Source of the DNA: Silurus meridionalis
Taxonomy: Eukaryota > Chordata > Actinopteri > Siluriformes > Siluridae
DNA length: 64,000 nucleotides
Direction: 5' to 3'
Assembly (NCBI RefSeq): GCF_014805685.1
Contig: NC_060900.1
Coordinates: 4,610,101 to 4,674,100 of the forward strand
Below, piece after piece: positions 46,890-57,528 of this stretch (position 1 is the stretch's first letter; each line of letters opens with the position of its first letter). Below the pieces are notes generated by a model. It was not told the origin of the DNA and ran no database searches. It worked only from the letters and a program-made list of their open reading frames with translations. A program made the translations under genes and the position numbers.

Positions 46890-47445
46890 CAACCCTCATG
46901 CCATGAGCGAGAGACAGAAATATGAAGGAAATATGGAAAAACTTCACACAGCGTTTACACTGGCATCCTTTCAGCCGTGTGGAAATATTGTCTTTAATCG
47001 TTTCTGCACTTTGTTAATGTTTAACAAGGATTTATACTGACTCACTACCTGATATGGGAAGATCTGAAACGATGCAAAACAAATAAGCCCTTCTCAAGCC
47101 AAGTTCCAGGCCACCCAGTCTCCTGTCAGTACAGACATCATGTCCTGGTCAACAGATTCCACCATTTTCAAGAAAAGCAGGCTCTCTGCTCATTTGTATC
47201 TTTTTACATGCTCAATAAATACACATTTTGCTTTGTTAAAGGAGGAAAAAATTGTATTCCTACTGACTTTCAAGATCCAGATGTTCACTTTTCTCTCTGC
47301 TCAATGGGTGAAGCTGTCAGGAAGTCATAAAGGGCCTCAAAATACCAGTGTAGGACAAATGCATTTTTTTTTACTGATCTTCTCTGTTACAACTTTACAT
47401 TTCTGGCACTCCTAACCAGAGAGTCACACTATTATCTCATAGAAC
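46890..47445. other. Unique sequence, no gene seen
   Basis: The 91-codon plus-strand frame at 47140-47415 has no recognised domain. Confidence 0.5.
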
Positions 47446-47446
47446 T

Positions 47447-47540
47447 GAGCAGTTCAGGATAAAGAGCCTTGCACAAGAGCCTAGGTGTGGCATCTTAGTG
47501 GATTGGACCTCAACAGCAACTTCTTAACCACTGCACTCCC
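47447..47540 (-). mobile_element. tRNA-derived SINE (family C), worn
   Basis: On the plus strand 'aaagagccttgcacaagagc', 'aggtgtggcatcttagtgg' and 'acttcttaaccactgcact' follow the reversed order of family C. The tail is not recognisable. Confidence 0.5.
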
Positions 47541-47544
47541 GCAT

Positions 47545-48750
47545 CCAAATTGTGACTTATCACTTGACCTACAGTCTGACAAGTATTTTTTGATCATCGA
47601 TGCTCTTCAATGTCATTCTACACACGCTCTCGCCAGAACCGCAAGTTTTACGCTTGTGGTCTCGCACAGCTTCTCATCTAGTCTTGCTTGTTTTCTAATC
47701 CCCATTTTCCAATTTCAAGAGGTGTCCAATCTCCAATATCAAGAGCTGCTGTGAAACTGCTATATACTCTATTTGCTTTATTTGATGTATTGATGTCCTT
47801 CTACTACAATTTGCAATGAAACAAATAAAAGAATTTAATTCGATAGTTTAGCATTTATAGAAGAAGTCTTCAGCGTCAGATATAAGTTAAAATAATTTCT
47901 TTTATTATCTGTGCTAGAGTGGAATGAATAATTGTTCCTTCAACAGCATATCAGATACATAAAAAATCTTACATTTATTTTGCTTTGCATCTAATGTTCT
48001 CTTTGTAAATCATCCGTATGCACCAACAGCGAGTGCAAAGTCTTTCTATGAGATTTTGTTTTTAAATCAGGATGTAGCAGATTTGTGTAGCATGTCTCTG
48101 TTGGTCCACTCTGGTCCTTTCTCTCAAACAGCTTATCTTTGATCTTGAGTTTTTTACGCTTCCCCGAGAACCAGGATCGACTTGCAGTTTACCATCTAAA
48201 CCGGCCACTAATTCACTCCCAGTGTCCGAACACATTCTCCTCGCTAATTAACCCGCCGTTCCCACGAGGAACCTCCGGAAGGCACTTGGTAAACACAGAG
48301 CTCATGCTGCGAATGCCTGCATAACTCGCTCGCAGACCCAGAGCCCAGAGCATCTCGCCAACTTCAAGATGCGTACTCTTTATAAGGCGCACTTCCTTCC
48401 TCTGAAGGACAAAAGTGCAGGCCTGTAAACCTCTTTGCTTCTGATGCTTTTTCGAAGACAGCAAAGGGAAAAAATCTCCTATGCAAGCAGGCCTACAGCC
48501 GGGGAGGAAAAGAAGTTTTTATGAGGCATCCAAACAATGCAGAGAGTTAATGTCGATTTGACTTTTGCGGTGATGCATATTTTTCCCTTTTCGGAGATGG
48601 TGTGAAAGATGGCTTCCTGGCTGACTCGGCTTCTGAGAGCTGTTACAGATGTGTTAAAGAGTAAACATAAAAAGAATGGGTTTAAGTGTGTACCCAGAAA
48701 GGAAGTTTCGAAAGATCTTGTGTCATGTTGTGCACGTTGTTAAGCATTGT
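47545..48750. other. Unique sequence, no gene seen
   Basis: A more GC-rich part at 48150-48640 has frames of 61 and 83 codons on opposite strands, neither convincing. Confidence 0.45.
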
Positions 48751-48751
48751 A

Positions 48752-49448
48752 AGGGCAGTGGTAATTCAGTGGTTAAGCTGTTGGATTTCTGTCACGAGTC
48801 ACGAGTGGTATAAATAAGATACACTATATAGACAAAAGTTTGTGGACACCTGCCCATAAAAACTGTATATGCTTTTTGAACATCTTATTCCCCATTTCTC
48901 ATATTTGCTGTTATAATAACCTCCACTCTTCTGGACAGATACTCCACTAGATTTTAGAGTGTGCTTGAGGAGATTTGTGCTCATTCATCCCTAAGGGTGT
49001 TAGTAAAGTCAGGTACTGATGTGGGTGAGGTGAGGAGGCCTGGGGTGCAGTCAACATTCCAATTCATCCCAAATGTGTTCAAAAGGGTTGATATAGCAGG
49101 GCTCTCAGGATGTTTCACTCCAATTCTTGTAAACCATATTTTCATGGAGCTGGCTTTGTGCACAGGGGCATTGTCCATTGAAGCAGGTGTGGCTTGCCTA
49201 GTTCAAGTGAAGGGAAAATTTAATGCTGCTGTATATAAAGACCAGAGGTGAGCGAGTTGAGGGTGGAGCCAGACGGAACAAGCGCACCGCTGGCAAAACA
49301 TCCTATACAGTTGTGTGAGTTTGTGGTAACAGCTTGTGGAAGAACCATATATGGCTGGAAAAGTGAGGTGTCCCAATACTTTTGTCCATACCGTGTAAGT
49401 CTGTAAGTCAGCCTGAAAAAATGCTTCTGCCAAATGACATAAATGTAA
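48752..49448 (+). mobile_element. tRNA-derived SINE (family C) split by a transposon
   Basis: The left part (48752-48819) has the head 'gggcagtggtaattcagtgg' and 'ttaagctgttggatttctg'. The right part (49398-49448) has the L2-type tail 'gtctgtaagtcagcctg', 'aaaaaatgcttctgcc' and 'aaatgacataaatgtaag'. Between them lies a family M element at a TA site. The part of the SINE between 'ttggatttct' and 'taaataagata' is shorter than in other copies, so the SINE had an internal deletion. Confidence 0.75.
48820..49397 (-). mobile_element. Small Tc1-derived element (family M), fullest copy
   Basis: Ends: 'tacactatatagacaaaagt' at 48820 and 'cttttgtccataccgtgta' ending at 49397, imperfect inverted repeats flanked by TA. 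The subterminal regions 'ttgtggacacctgcc' and 'gaggtgtcccaatac' also pair. On the minus strand it keeps a 65-codon frame (49178-48981) beginning MDNAPVHKASSMKIWF, which is the second-aspartate motif of Tc1 transposases. The expected NPIEHLWDE region is present only in shifted frames (STLLNTFGMNWN). The N-terminal helix-turn-helix and first catalytic aspartate are absent from all copies. About 57 bp at 49222-49280 have no counterpart in the other copies. Confidence 0.9.
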
Positions 49449-49684
49449 GCACATCATTTTTTTTTTTTTTTCTAGAAACAGCATCAGGAAAAAGATCATA
49501 TATAGCATTTGTAGAGGTATGCACTCATTTGATTTGAATGTAACCCCTTCTGCCAAAATGAAATATGAATATTAAATATTTGAGATTGCCATAAATACTT
49601 AATGTACATACTATATATTTCCTGAGCTGTCGTGGGTTTTGAAAGCTGTGACAGGGATGTTAAAGCTTTAATAAGAAAACAATG

Positions 49685-49757
<73 letters not shown>
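49685..49757. repeat. (GT)n microsatellite
   Basis: About 36 GT units, uninterrupted. Confidence 0.97.
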
Positions 49758-49969
49758 TTGTTGCATTGTGTTGTGCACATTGAGAATACATGTAATAAAT
49801 GTGTACAAACCTCAGAGGTACGACTTGTAATCAACATCGGGGATCAGAACGCACGTAGGCCGTCAACCCTTATTGCACAAACGTGATTGTTATCATTTTA
49901 GTCCGGCAGTGACCAATAAATGTGCAAGAACCCAGCTGGCTTTGTCCGGGAATGACTGCCAACTGGGTG

Positions 49970-49987
49970 GGGAGAGAGAGAAAAAGA

Positions 49988-50040
<53 letters not shown>
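49970..50040. repeat. (GA)n microsatellite
   Basis: About 30 GA units with 'aaaaagaagagag' interruptions at the left side. Confidence 0.95.
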
Positions 50041-50042
<2 letters not shown>

Positions 50043-50280
50043 CTGAAGTTCCAATTTTATTTCTGCCAAGTAGCTGAGATATAGCTGCAAGATTTACGAG
50101 TTAATTTTGTAAGAAAAAAAAGGAAGAAGATCGACCGAGAGAAACGGATTAAAGAAAATGAAATAAAGTGTAGGCTGGATAGTTTGTCTGCATAACTAAA
50201 AATCTGTGAATTTTCTATATTCCATGTGGTACCTTTGATAAGAAGCTGTTGATAAAGAAAACTCGTCGTATTTTTATTTG

Positions 50281-50831
50281 ACATATTCCGCTACTCTAAT
50301 AGGAACACCTGTAGCCCTGCCCAATCACACTGCTCTCTACTCTAATATATTAAATCTGTACAGTTTCTATGAGTCTGTGCTTCAAAGGGCAGTGGATCCT
50401 GGATTGTGTGATCTTTCATCTTGTACGTTACACCACGCTTCACAACTCATGGTTGTAAACTGTAATTATTTGAGTTACTGTACTGTAGCTGACTTCTCAG
50501 CTCAATCCAGTCTGGCTATTTTTCTCTTTCGTCTCTCATCGATAATAATCTGTACAACTGACTCACACTAGATGTTTTATGTTTTTTTGTTTTGTGTTTC
50601 AGCAGGTTCTGTTAAATTACATCTGGTCTCAACATCCATATTGTGCTGTGGTCAAAGCCCCTGAGATCATATTTGTTTAATTTTCTGATGTTCAGTGTGA
50701 AGCGCTTGACTTCTGTATCTGTATGATTTTATCCAATACGCTGCTGCCACATGATTGGCTGATTAAATAATTGTATGTAGTATAAAAAGTTGATTTATAG
50801 TCCTCCTATTAAAGCATCTGGTGAGTGTATA
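50281..50831 (+). mobile_element. Tc1-like element (family T2), non-autonomous
   Basis: Left end 'ctactctaataggaacacct' and right end 'tcctattaaagcatctggtg' plus 'agtgtata' are inverted to each other. Internal blocks 'agtctggctatttttctctt', 'ctagatgttttatgtttttt', 'gctgtggtcaaagcccctga', 'gatcatatttgtttaat' and 'tgctgccacatgattggctg' follow the order of a Tc1-type family common in fish whose end reads, from memory, 'gtggccggtgagtgta'. No transposase motif is readable. Related fragments lie at 11045 and 25100. Confidence 0.7.
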
Positions 50832-50935
50832 TAATCAATTATAAAAAAAATGTTTCAATCCATCCAAGACGGATTTATTATTTACTTCACTCTCAATAAG
50901 ACTGCATAGTTACTGCTTTTGAATATGGCCCAAAA

Positions 50936-51402
50936 TACACTATATTGCCAAAAGTATTGGGTCACCTGACCTTTCCTGCTATATGTGGTTGTGTTCCAAA
51001 CTGTGACTACAGGACGTCTTTAGATGCATTTACTTGAACTTGGAAACCCAAACCTGTTCCAGCATTGCAATTTCCCCCTGAGCTTCTTGAAGATCTGGTT
51101 TACATGCTTTGGGAAGGAAGATCTTGAGTGGCCTGCTATAGAGCTCTGATCTCATCCCTACTGAACACCTTTGGGATGAATTGGAACGCTGGCTGCACCC
51201 CAGGCCTCCTCACCTACATTTTTTCCTGCCTTTCGTAATACCCTTGTGGCTAAAGAACAGAAATATCTATAAGCACACTCCAAAATCTAGTGGAACATCT
51301 TCCCAGAAGAGTGGAGGGAATTATTTGAGCAATTTGGGACTAAATTTGGGATGTAATGCTCAAAAATAACATACCGTACTTATGACCAGGTGACCCAATG
51401 TA
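50936..51402 (+). mobile_element. Small Tc1-derived element (family M)
   Basis: Starts with 'tacactatattgccaaaagt' at 50936. Then 'gaaacccaaacctgttcca', a diverged 'gcattgcaatttccccctga' in place of the DNAPVH codons, 'gagctctgatctcatcccta' and 'ctgaacacctttgggatgaa' followed by 'ttggaacgctggctg', which in one frame gives EHLWDELERWL with the third catalytic glutamate region intact. The right end is 'accaggtgacccaatgta', which lacks the outermost inverted repeat. Confidence 0.88.
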
Positions 51403-51404
51403 TG

Positions 51405-52107
51405 TATGTCAAATATTAAGAAAGACTTGCTTTACATTATCTAGGGACCCATTTTGTAGTAAAACACATGAACTGCTGAGGTTTTTCATGTAGTCTAGTA
51501 CTCTTATTTTCTTTCCCTTTTTTCTCCTCAGCTGTTTGCCTCTGAAGCCAAAGCCAACAAACTTAAGACCTAAGATTTTTTTTTCCACCTCACTCTGGTA
51601 GTTCAACATTTTCATTAATTCTGCAAGTCAATCTACATAATAGACATGGCCTAGATTCCATAAATGATTGTAAAGCAAAAAATTGTAATGAATAGTAAAT
51701 ACAGTGATCCATGTACAGCCTGGACACTGTCAAAGTTGGCTCATACTGTCCAAACCTCACCTTTTTTTTTTTTTTTTACAGATAAACAGCAGGTTCCAAA
51801 TGAAAATGTTGCACTCTTCTAATTGTGAATCCATTATTCCCAACTACATTAGTGCAAAAGTAAAATCTTTAAAATATTTACATGAATTTTAAAGTTAAAA
51901 AAATTTAGTCAATCCCTCTTTATTTTTGCTTTAATGACAGTGTGCACTCAAGCTGGCATGGACTCTACAAGAGTGTGTAAAATATTAGTTTGAATCCATG
52001 TATTTATGTCCATGTCCAATGTATTGTCTGATCAGTAGAATATATAAGATATCCCTTTTTCTGTACAAAGCAGGTAACATGATTTATATCATGTCTGCTT
52101 ACATAAA
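51405..52107. other. Unique and transposon-like sequence, no gene seen
   Basis: 51720-51760 ('gacactgtcaaagttggc') resembles 52426-52443 ('gatactgtcaaagtttgg'), a direct repeat flanking the SINE. 51925-51985 ('tttgctttaatgacagtgtg', 'caagctggcatggactctac') resembles the inner left arm of a Tc1 element, but I cannot define ends. Confidence 0.4.
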
Positions 52108-52297
52108 CTTTCTTTCGGCTTCTCCCGTTAGGGGTCGCCACAGCGGATCATCCGTATTCATGATCCGCATGTTCGATTTGGCACATGTTTTATGCTGGAT
52201 ACCCTTCCGGGCTTGGGACCGGCACTAAGAGTGCACTGGCTTGTGCAACCCTAATGGCTGGGGTTGGTTCCCTGACCAGGGATTGAACCTGGGCCGC
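52108..52297 (-). mobile_element. tRNA-derived SINE (family D)
   Basis: On the plus strand it runs from 'ctttctttcggcttctcccg' and 'ttaggggtcgccacagcgga' through 'ttttatgctggatacccttc' and 'ccctaatggctggggttggt' to 'gggattgaacctgggccgc', the reversed B box. It is the inverted counterpart of the copy at 36405-36594. Confidence 0.88.
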
Positions 52298-52429
52298 ACA
52301 TATCAGTAGGAAACTAGAAATTCAGAATATATAGTATATACTATTCAATATAATAACAACAACAATGATCAATCATATAAACATACTGAACATATACTTA
52401 CAGTTTTTTGTTGTTTTTTTTCCAGATAC

Positions 52430-53680
52430 TGTCAAAGTTTGGAAACACTAGTATTTTATCGTTTTGAGGCATATGCATTTTTCTTTGGTTCATATATGCA
52501 AAAACCAAGGCGCAAAATAACTGCCCGTGAACTGAGAAAAGTCAAGCGTGCAGCTGCCAAGATGCCACTTGCCACCAGTTTGGCCATATTTCAGAGCTGC
52601 AACATCACTGGGTGCCCAAAAGCACAAGGTGTGCAATACTCAGAGACATGGCCAAGGTAAGAAAGGCAGAAAGTCGACCACCACTGAACAAGACACACAA
52701 GCTGAAACGTCAAGACTGGGCCAAGAAATATCTCAAGACTGATTTTCTAAGGTTTTATGGACTGATGAAATGAGAGTGAGTCTTGATGGGCCAGATGGAT
52801 GGGCCCGTGGCTGGATTGGTAAAGGGCAGAGAGCTCCAGTCCGACTCAGGCGCCAGCAAGGTGGAGGTGGAGTACTGGTTTGGGCTGGTATCATCAAAGA
52901 TGAGCTTGTGGGGCCTTTTCGGGTTGAGGATGGAGTCAAGCTGAACTCCCAGTCCTACTGCCAGTTTCTGGAAGACACCTTCTTCAAGCAGTGGTACAGG
53001 AAGAAGTCTGCATCCTTCAAGAAAAACATGATTTTCATGCAGGACAATGCTCCATCACACACGTCCAAGTACTCCACAGCGTAGCTGGCAAGAAAGGGTA
53101 TAAAAGAAGAAAATCTAATGATATGGCCTCCTTGTTCACCTGATCTGAACCCCATTGAGAACCTGTGGTCCATCATCAAATGTGCGATTTACAAGGAGGA
53201 AAACAGTACACCTCTCTGAACAGTGTCTGGGAGGCTGTGGTTGCTGCTGCACGCAATGTTGATGGTGAACAGATCAAAACACTGACAGAATCCATGGATG
53301 GCAGGCTTTTGAGTGTCCTTGCAAAGAAAGGTGGCTATATTGGTCACTGATTTGTTTTTGTTTGGTTTTTGAATGTCAGAAATGTATATTTGTGAATGTT
53401 GAGATGTTATATTGGTTTCACTGGTAAAAATAAATAATTGAAATGGGTATGAATTTGTTTTTTGTTAAGTTGCCTAATAATTATGCACAGTAATAGTCAC
53501 CTGCACACACAGATATCCCCCTAAAATAGCTAAAACTAAAAACTACTTCCAAAAATATTCAGCTTTGATATTAATGAGTTTTTTGTGTTCATTGAGAACA
53601 TGGTTGTTGTTCAAATTAAATCCTCAAATAAAATTAATCCTCAAAAATACAACTTGCCTAATAATTCTGCACTCCCTGTA
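52430..53680 (+). mobile_element. Tc1-like DD37E transposon, 5' truncated
   Basis: The best-preserved mobile element here. It carries most of a transposase (52495-53350) and a complete right end: an inner 'ttgcctaataattatgcac' (53470-53488) and an outer 'ttgcctaataattctgcac' (53654-53672) in direct orientation 184 bp apart, then 'tccctgta' ending with a TA at 53680. Paired direct repeats within an end are the IR/DR arrangement of Tc1 elements such as Sleeping Beauty. The left end and the first part of the gene are missing or replaced by unrelated sequence before about 52495. Confidence 0.88.
52495..53350 (+). pseudogene. Tc1-like transposase (DD37E spacing), broken
   Basis: Pieces in order: KPRRKITARELRKVKRAAAK, SLAIFQSCNITG (second part of the helix-turn-helix region), a frameshift near 52620, then WAKKYLKTDF, WTDEM with the first aspartate (about 52764), GPDGWARGWIGKGQRAP, VLVWAGIIKDELVGPF, MQDNAPSHTSKYS with the second aspartate at 53043-53045, a TAG in place of a tryptophan at about 53083, PPCSPDLNPIENLW with the glutamate at 53157-53159, a one-base loss near 53195 and an ending LSVLAKKGGYIGH. 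The 114 bases between the second aspartate and the glutamate give 37 intervening residues. All three catalytic residues are kept, but three disabling changes and the lost N terminus rule out activity. The spacing agrees with the DD37E group of Tc1-like transposons. Confidence 0.9.
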
Positions 53681-54815
53681 TGTCTAACCTCATGTGTTAT
53701 TCAGAGCAAACAGTATTCACAAACAGTATTAAGAATATGCTGGCTGTTCTTATACTATTCATTGTTACACCATGTTGCTTTTAGGAGAGATTTATTTTGA
53801 ATTTCATACATGGATTCATGTTTTTCTAACTGCACTGGCACACAAGAATATTTTAAAACTGTAAATCCTGCAGCTTTAAGCTCAAAACTCTCAAGTCCCT
53901 AGCAGATTTTAGGAGATCCTCAGTATAATACACCAACTAGTCATCAACTGGTCAAATGAATCAAGTGTCTTTGAGCATGAAAATCACCCAGCTATGCTGG
54001 ATGGGAGCCTGACCCTGTTGTAAGCCATCCAAGGTTACACTGTACACTCTAGCATAAGATTTAGATGTTTCCACTGACTTCATTCCTGCACCGCCTTACA
54101 ACCTTCACACATGATTTATTGCTAGCACGCTTAATATTGAAGAGAAAAATCTGCTTCCTTAAATCAAAAGTAGAGCTTATCATGTTTAATTTGGTGATTT
54201 CATCATTAAATGCTCTTCAGTGTTATTCAATTATGTAAATGTTAATGATGTTCTGGTGGAACATTAATGAATGGATTCATTTATATTTAGTAACCACTGG
54301 GTTTTATCCTATTCAGGGTTTCATCTTGTTTCTAGAGGCAATGCTAAAAGACTTGACAGTGTTGAAGCAGCTCCAGTACAGGTCAAAAACACTTATTCTT
54401 TTATTTATTTTTATTCCCCGGATCCCGAGCTTATCCATGGTTTGTCACAGGGCTTCCAGGCACAGACGTGATTAAAAGCAGCCAGTTAGGCATGAGACAG
54501 AATTTTTAGTTTATTGAATAACACCATAACAAAATTACAGGTGAGATAGATTTGCTGCCTGTATCGTTGTTTCAGAATATGAGTACTACTACTTCTTACA
54601 CACTAGTCAGCAGCAGCAGAAGAACTAGGTTCTAGATAATGAAGTTTGTCGATGAAGAGTCTAACTTGGCTTGAAGTGTGCTCACCTAATAGCCCAAACA
54701 GTTAAGCTAATCACAAAAAAAAAGTGTTATGACACATGCGTCAAACACAAAGCTCGTAGCCTTGTTTCAGTTGGCTCACATGAATTTGGGAACAATAATA
54801 ATAAAAAAGTTTGGA
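53681..54815. other. Unique sequence, no gene seen
   Basis: No exon, RNA gene or named repeat recognised. Frames of 66-78 codons at 54239-54475 overlap each other. Confidence 0.5.
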
Positions 54816-54821
54816 AAATGT

Positions 54822-54960
54822 GGTAGCTCAGCAGTGTAACATCTGGGCCCTTGACCAAGGCCCTCAACCCCAAAATGCTCAGCTGTATAAGCAAGAAATC
54901 ACAGCAGATCTGTATGCATTTAAAGGTGTTCATTGCATCTGGTAGTTACTTGTATAAAAA
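54822..54960 (+). mobile_element. tRNA-derived SINE (family C), internally deleted
   Basis: 'tgtggtagctcagcagtgta' (A-box region) jumps to 'atctgggcccttgaccaagg', 'ccctcaaccccaaaatgctc' and 'agctgtataagcaagaaatc'. The B box is deleted. Confidence 0.7.
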
Positions 54961-54964
54961 AGTT

Positions 54965-55055
54965 TCTAGATTAGTTTTGTGATAGGCCAACAAATGACAG
55001 CACAACATGCACAGTCACAGGGAGCACCGACCATCATAAGATATTGTTCTGTACT
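54965..55055. other. Unique sequence
   Basis: Short stretch before the mariner fragment; nothing recognised. Confidence 0.4.
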
Positions 55056-55059
55056 TTAG

Positions 55060-55205
55060 GAGCCGCAACTGGTGCTATTCTAACCATGTGCATTACCATG
55101 TCTGCGATTTCTGTGAAGAACTGGATGCTTTACAACAACAATGCACCCTGTCACCGGGCGCTCCTCACACGTGAGTTTCTCACTGGAAATGGAATTAGGA
55201 ATTAT
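55060..55205 (+). mobile_element. Mariner-like element fragment with catalytic motif
   Basis: 'caactggtgctattctaacc' and 'catgtctgcgatttctgtg' match the left part of the element at 44681-45104 ('aactggtgctattctgatca'). It then continues directly with NWMLYNNNAPCHRALLTREF in one frame, which is the second-aspartate motif of mariner (usual form HDNAPAH) with the aspartate replaced by asparagine. The gene piece ends about 55200. No right inverted repeat found. Confidence 0.8.
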
Positions 55206-55209
55206 ATAA

Positions 55210-56640
55210 AATAATTTATATATTTATACAAAATCCTAACTGTTTTTCTTACCACGTGTAATTGATTTGGTACTATAAGTGTGATCTACTATCAAAGGTG
55301 ATCTAGCACCAGTCAATCTTGCCATATTACTAATGTTACCATGAAATACATTTTTGAAAATGATTTTAATAACCTATTAATAATAAGGAGAAATGACAGC
55401 TTAAAAATGTATTCTGTTCTACTTTCGTGGGTTTCATTTGCTCATGTCATTAATATCATCTTGTGATGCTTTTATCTCAGGTCTTGTCTCGTAGTTTTAG
55501 TGTATTATCTCATGCCCAAAACCAAACTATTTACTAGCCTCTACCTGGATACAAAAGTTAAATACAGTAAACATGTATAACTTTATATCTCTCACCATCC
55601 AAATGTACTTTGTAATCTTCATACTTTATATCGCTCCATGTTCCTTATAATCATCTCACAGTAGGACAGGTATCACAATGATGAGCTCGGTGGCTGAGAT
55701 GAAACAGATCTCTAGGAAGATTTCGGCATATCACATCTCTGTTTTGTGGGACAAGGTGTACGCAACTCTCTAATGAAACCTCACGGGGCTGAGCTAATTC
55801 GGTATCATCGAGATAATCCTCGCCTAGCCAAGAATAACACTCTTCTGAGGGGACTGTCAGTAATCCATCCTCCCTCTGTCCTTCTCGTCTACAAGCATTT
55901 TTATCCGTTTAGCTATACACAGGCCGGAAAATATTCGGGAGCTATTCCAGGCTTTCATATGAAGCTCAGGTGAAGAGAACTTTCAATGAAGTAATTCAAG
56001 ATGAACGATACTGTTCAACAACAATAATGTCCTTTTTTAGCCTTTTAGCTTTTCCATGAAAAACATTTTGAGTTTTATGCCTGTTTTGTAAAAGTGCTCA
56101 AACAAATAAACCCAGTTTGGTTTGTTTATGTGGGTAATTCTGAATTGTATTTAATCCTTTATTTTCCTCAATTTTTTTTTAATAAGAGTGATAAAATTAT
56201 TTACCACAAACAGTTATTACTATTAATTATTAGTTATAAAACTTTCTAGTGTGCGAATGAATGGAAATAAAAAAAAATTCTATTCAAAATTCACAAACTA
56301 TATCACAAATACATCAAATAGATTAAGTCGCACACATGGTCTTTAAATCTAGACATTTCATGCTGCTATTATAGTGTCTCAGAGCCCAGGACTGGAAATC
56401 TGGAAAACTGGAAATGACAGGACGGGGTTTGTGCATTGCATCTTATTAAAGCCGGTGTCAGGATTATAAACAGGATCTAGTTTTCCCATCAACCACTGCA
56501 CCTCATTGAAACATGTCACGTGATTTACATCACATTTGCACAACTTGCTTGACCTCACCTTCAGCCATGTTATGCAAGATGCGAGTACTTATATGTTTAT
56601 ATTACAAATCAGTGATAAAATAAAACAAAACACACCATGC
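55210..56640. other. Unique sequence, no gene seen
   Basis: A more complex block lies at 55660-55985 without a convincing exon. Nothing else recognised. Confidence 0.5.
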
Positions 56641-56644
56641 TGGA

Positions 56645-56735
56645 CCATTCGTATGGTCATGAGTTCAAATCCCGGCACCGCTTAGCATTGGCCCTTGAGT
56701 GATGCCTTTGGATAATAAATGTAAATACGAATGAA
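56645..56735 (+). mobile_element. tRNA-derived SINE (family C), short copy
   Basis: 'tggtcatgagttcaaatccc' (B-box-like), 'cattggcccttgagtg' and 'cctttggataataaatgtaa' (remnant of the L2-type tail). Confidence 0.65.
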
Positions 56736-56943
56736 AAAAAAAACTTCATGAAACATAAACAAGCAAAATGACAACCAAGAATGAGCACAATTAAACAAAA
56801 AATGTGGTGCAAGGCGAGTACTAATAAAGTGCTACTGAAGCCATGAATGTGAACCATGTGTGCAAATGAACATGTGATATGGTTCAGTGAGGTTTGGTGG
56901 TTAATGGAAAATGTAGCTGCTGTCCATATTCCTGACAGCCATA

Positions 56944-56945
<2 letters not shown>

Positions 56946-57017
<72 letters not shown>
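56946..57017. repeat. (TA)n microsatellite
   Basis: About 35 TA units, uninterrupted. Frames of 104-136 codons reading Tyr-Ile repeats over it are artefacts. Confidence 0.97.
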
Positions 57018-57020
<3 letters not shown>

Positions 57021-57471
57021 GATTTTTTTGTGGTGTCATGTACGATTCTTTGCATTTTACAGGCCATTTGGACAACACAATGGACATGGACAAGCTGCAG
57101 CTTGCTGTATAACAGGCATCAGAGGAGCTCCCAATTAGTTGAAAAAAAGAAATGGAAAAAAAAAACCATAGCATACCATAAATCAAGTTGCTATGCATAG
57201 AGTGATGAACTGTTAATAATATTGGTTAAAAATATCACCTGAGGCCCACATCTGCATCTCGGGTTACAGGTTGTTTTATATATTTATATAACTCTATGTT
57301 ATGTGTTTCATTTCGTCTGACTCCATGGCTTCGATTATCTTCGTTTCCTTGTTTCTGCTCAGCTGTCACAGCAAATACACATGCTGAAGAGTCTGAAAAG
57401 CAGTAAAATAGTAGAGTAGGCTCCGTTTCACAGTCTGAAGGAGAAAATGTACTGTTTATAGTATGTTGCAG

Positions 57472-57473
<2 letters not shown>

Positions 57474-57524
<51 letters not shown>
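57474..57524. repeat. (TG)n microsatellite
   Basis: About 25 TG units. Confidence 0.97.

Positions 57525-57528
<4 letters not shown>

Larger units (their letters stand above)
49450..50275. other. Microsatellite-rich unique sequence, no gene seen
   Basis: Holds a T run (49459-49472), a (GT)n array and a (GA)n array listed separately. Frames of up to 117 codons overlap these and are artefacts. Confidence 0.55.
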
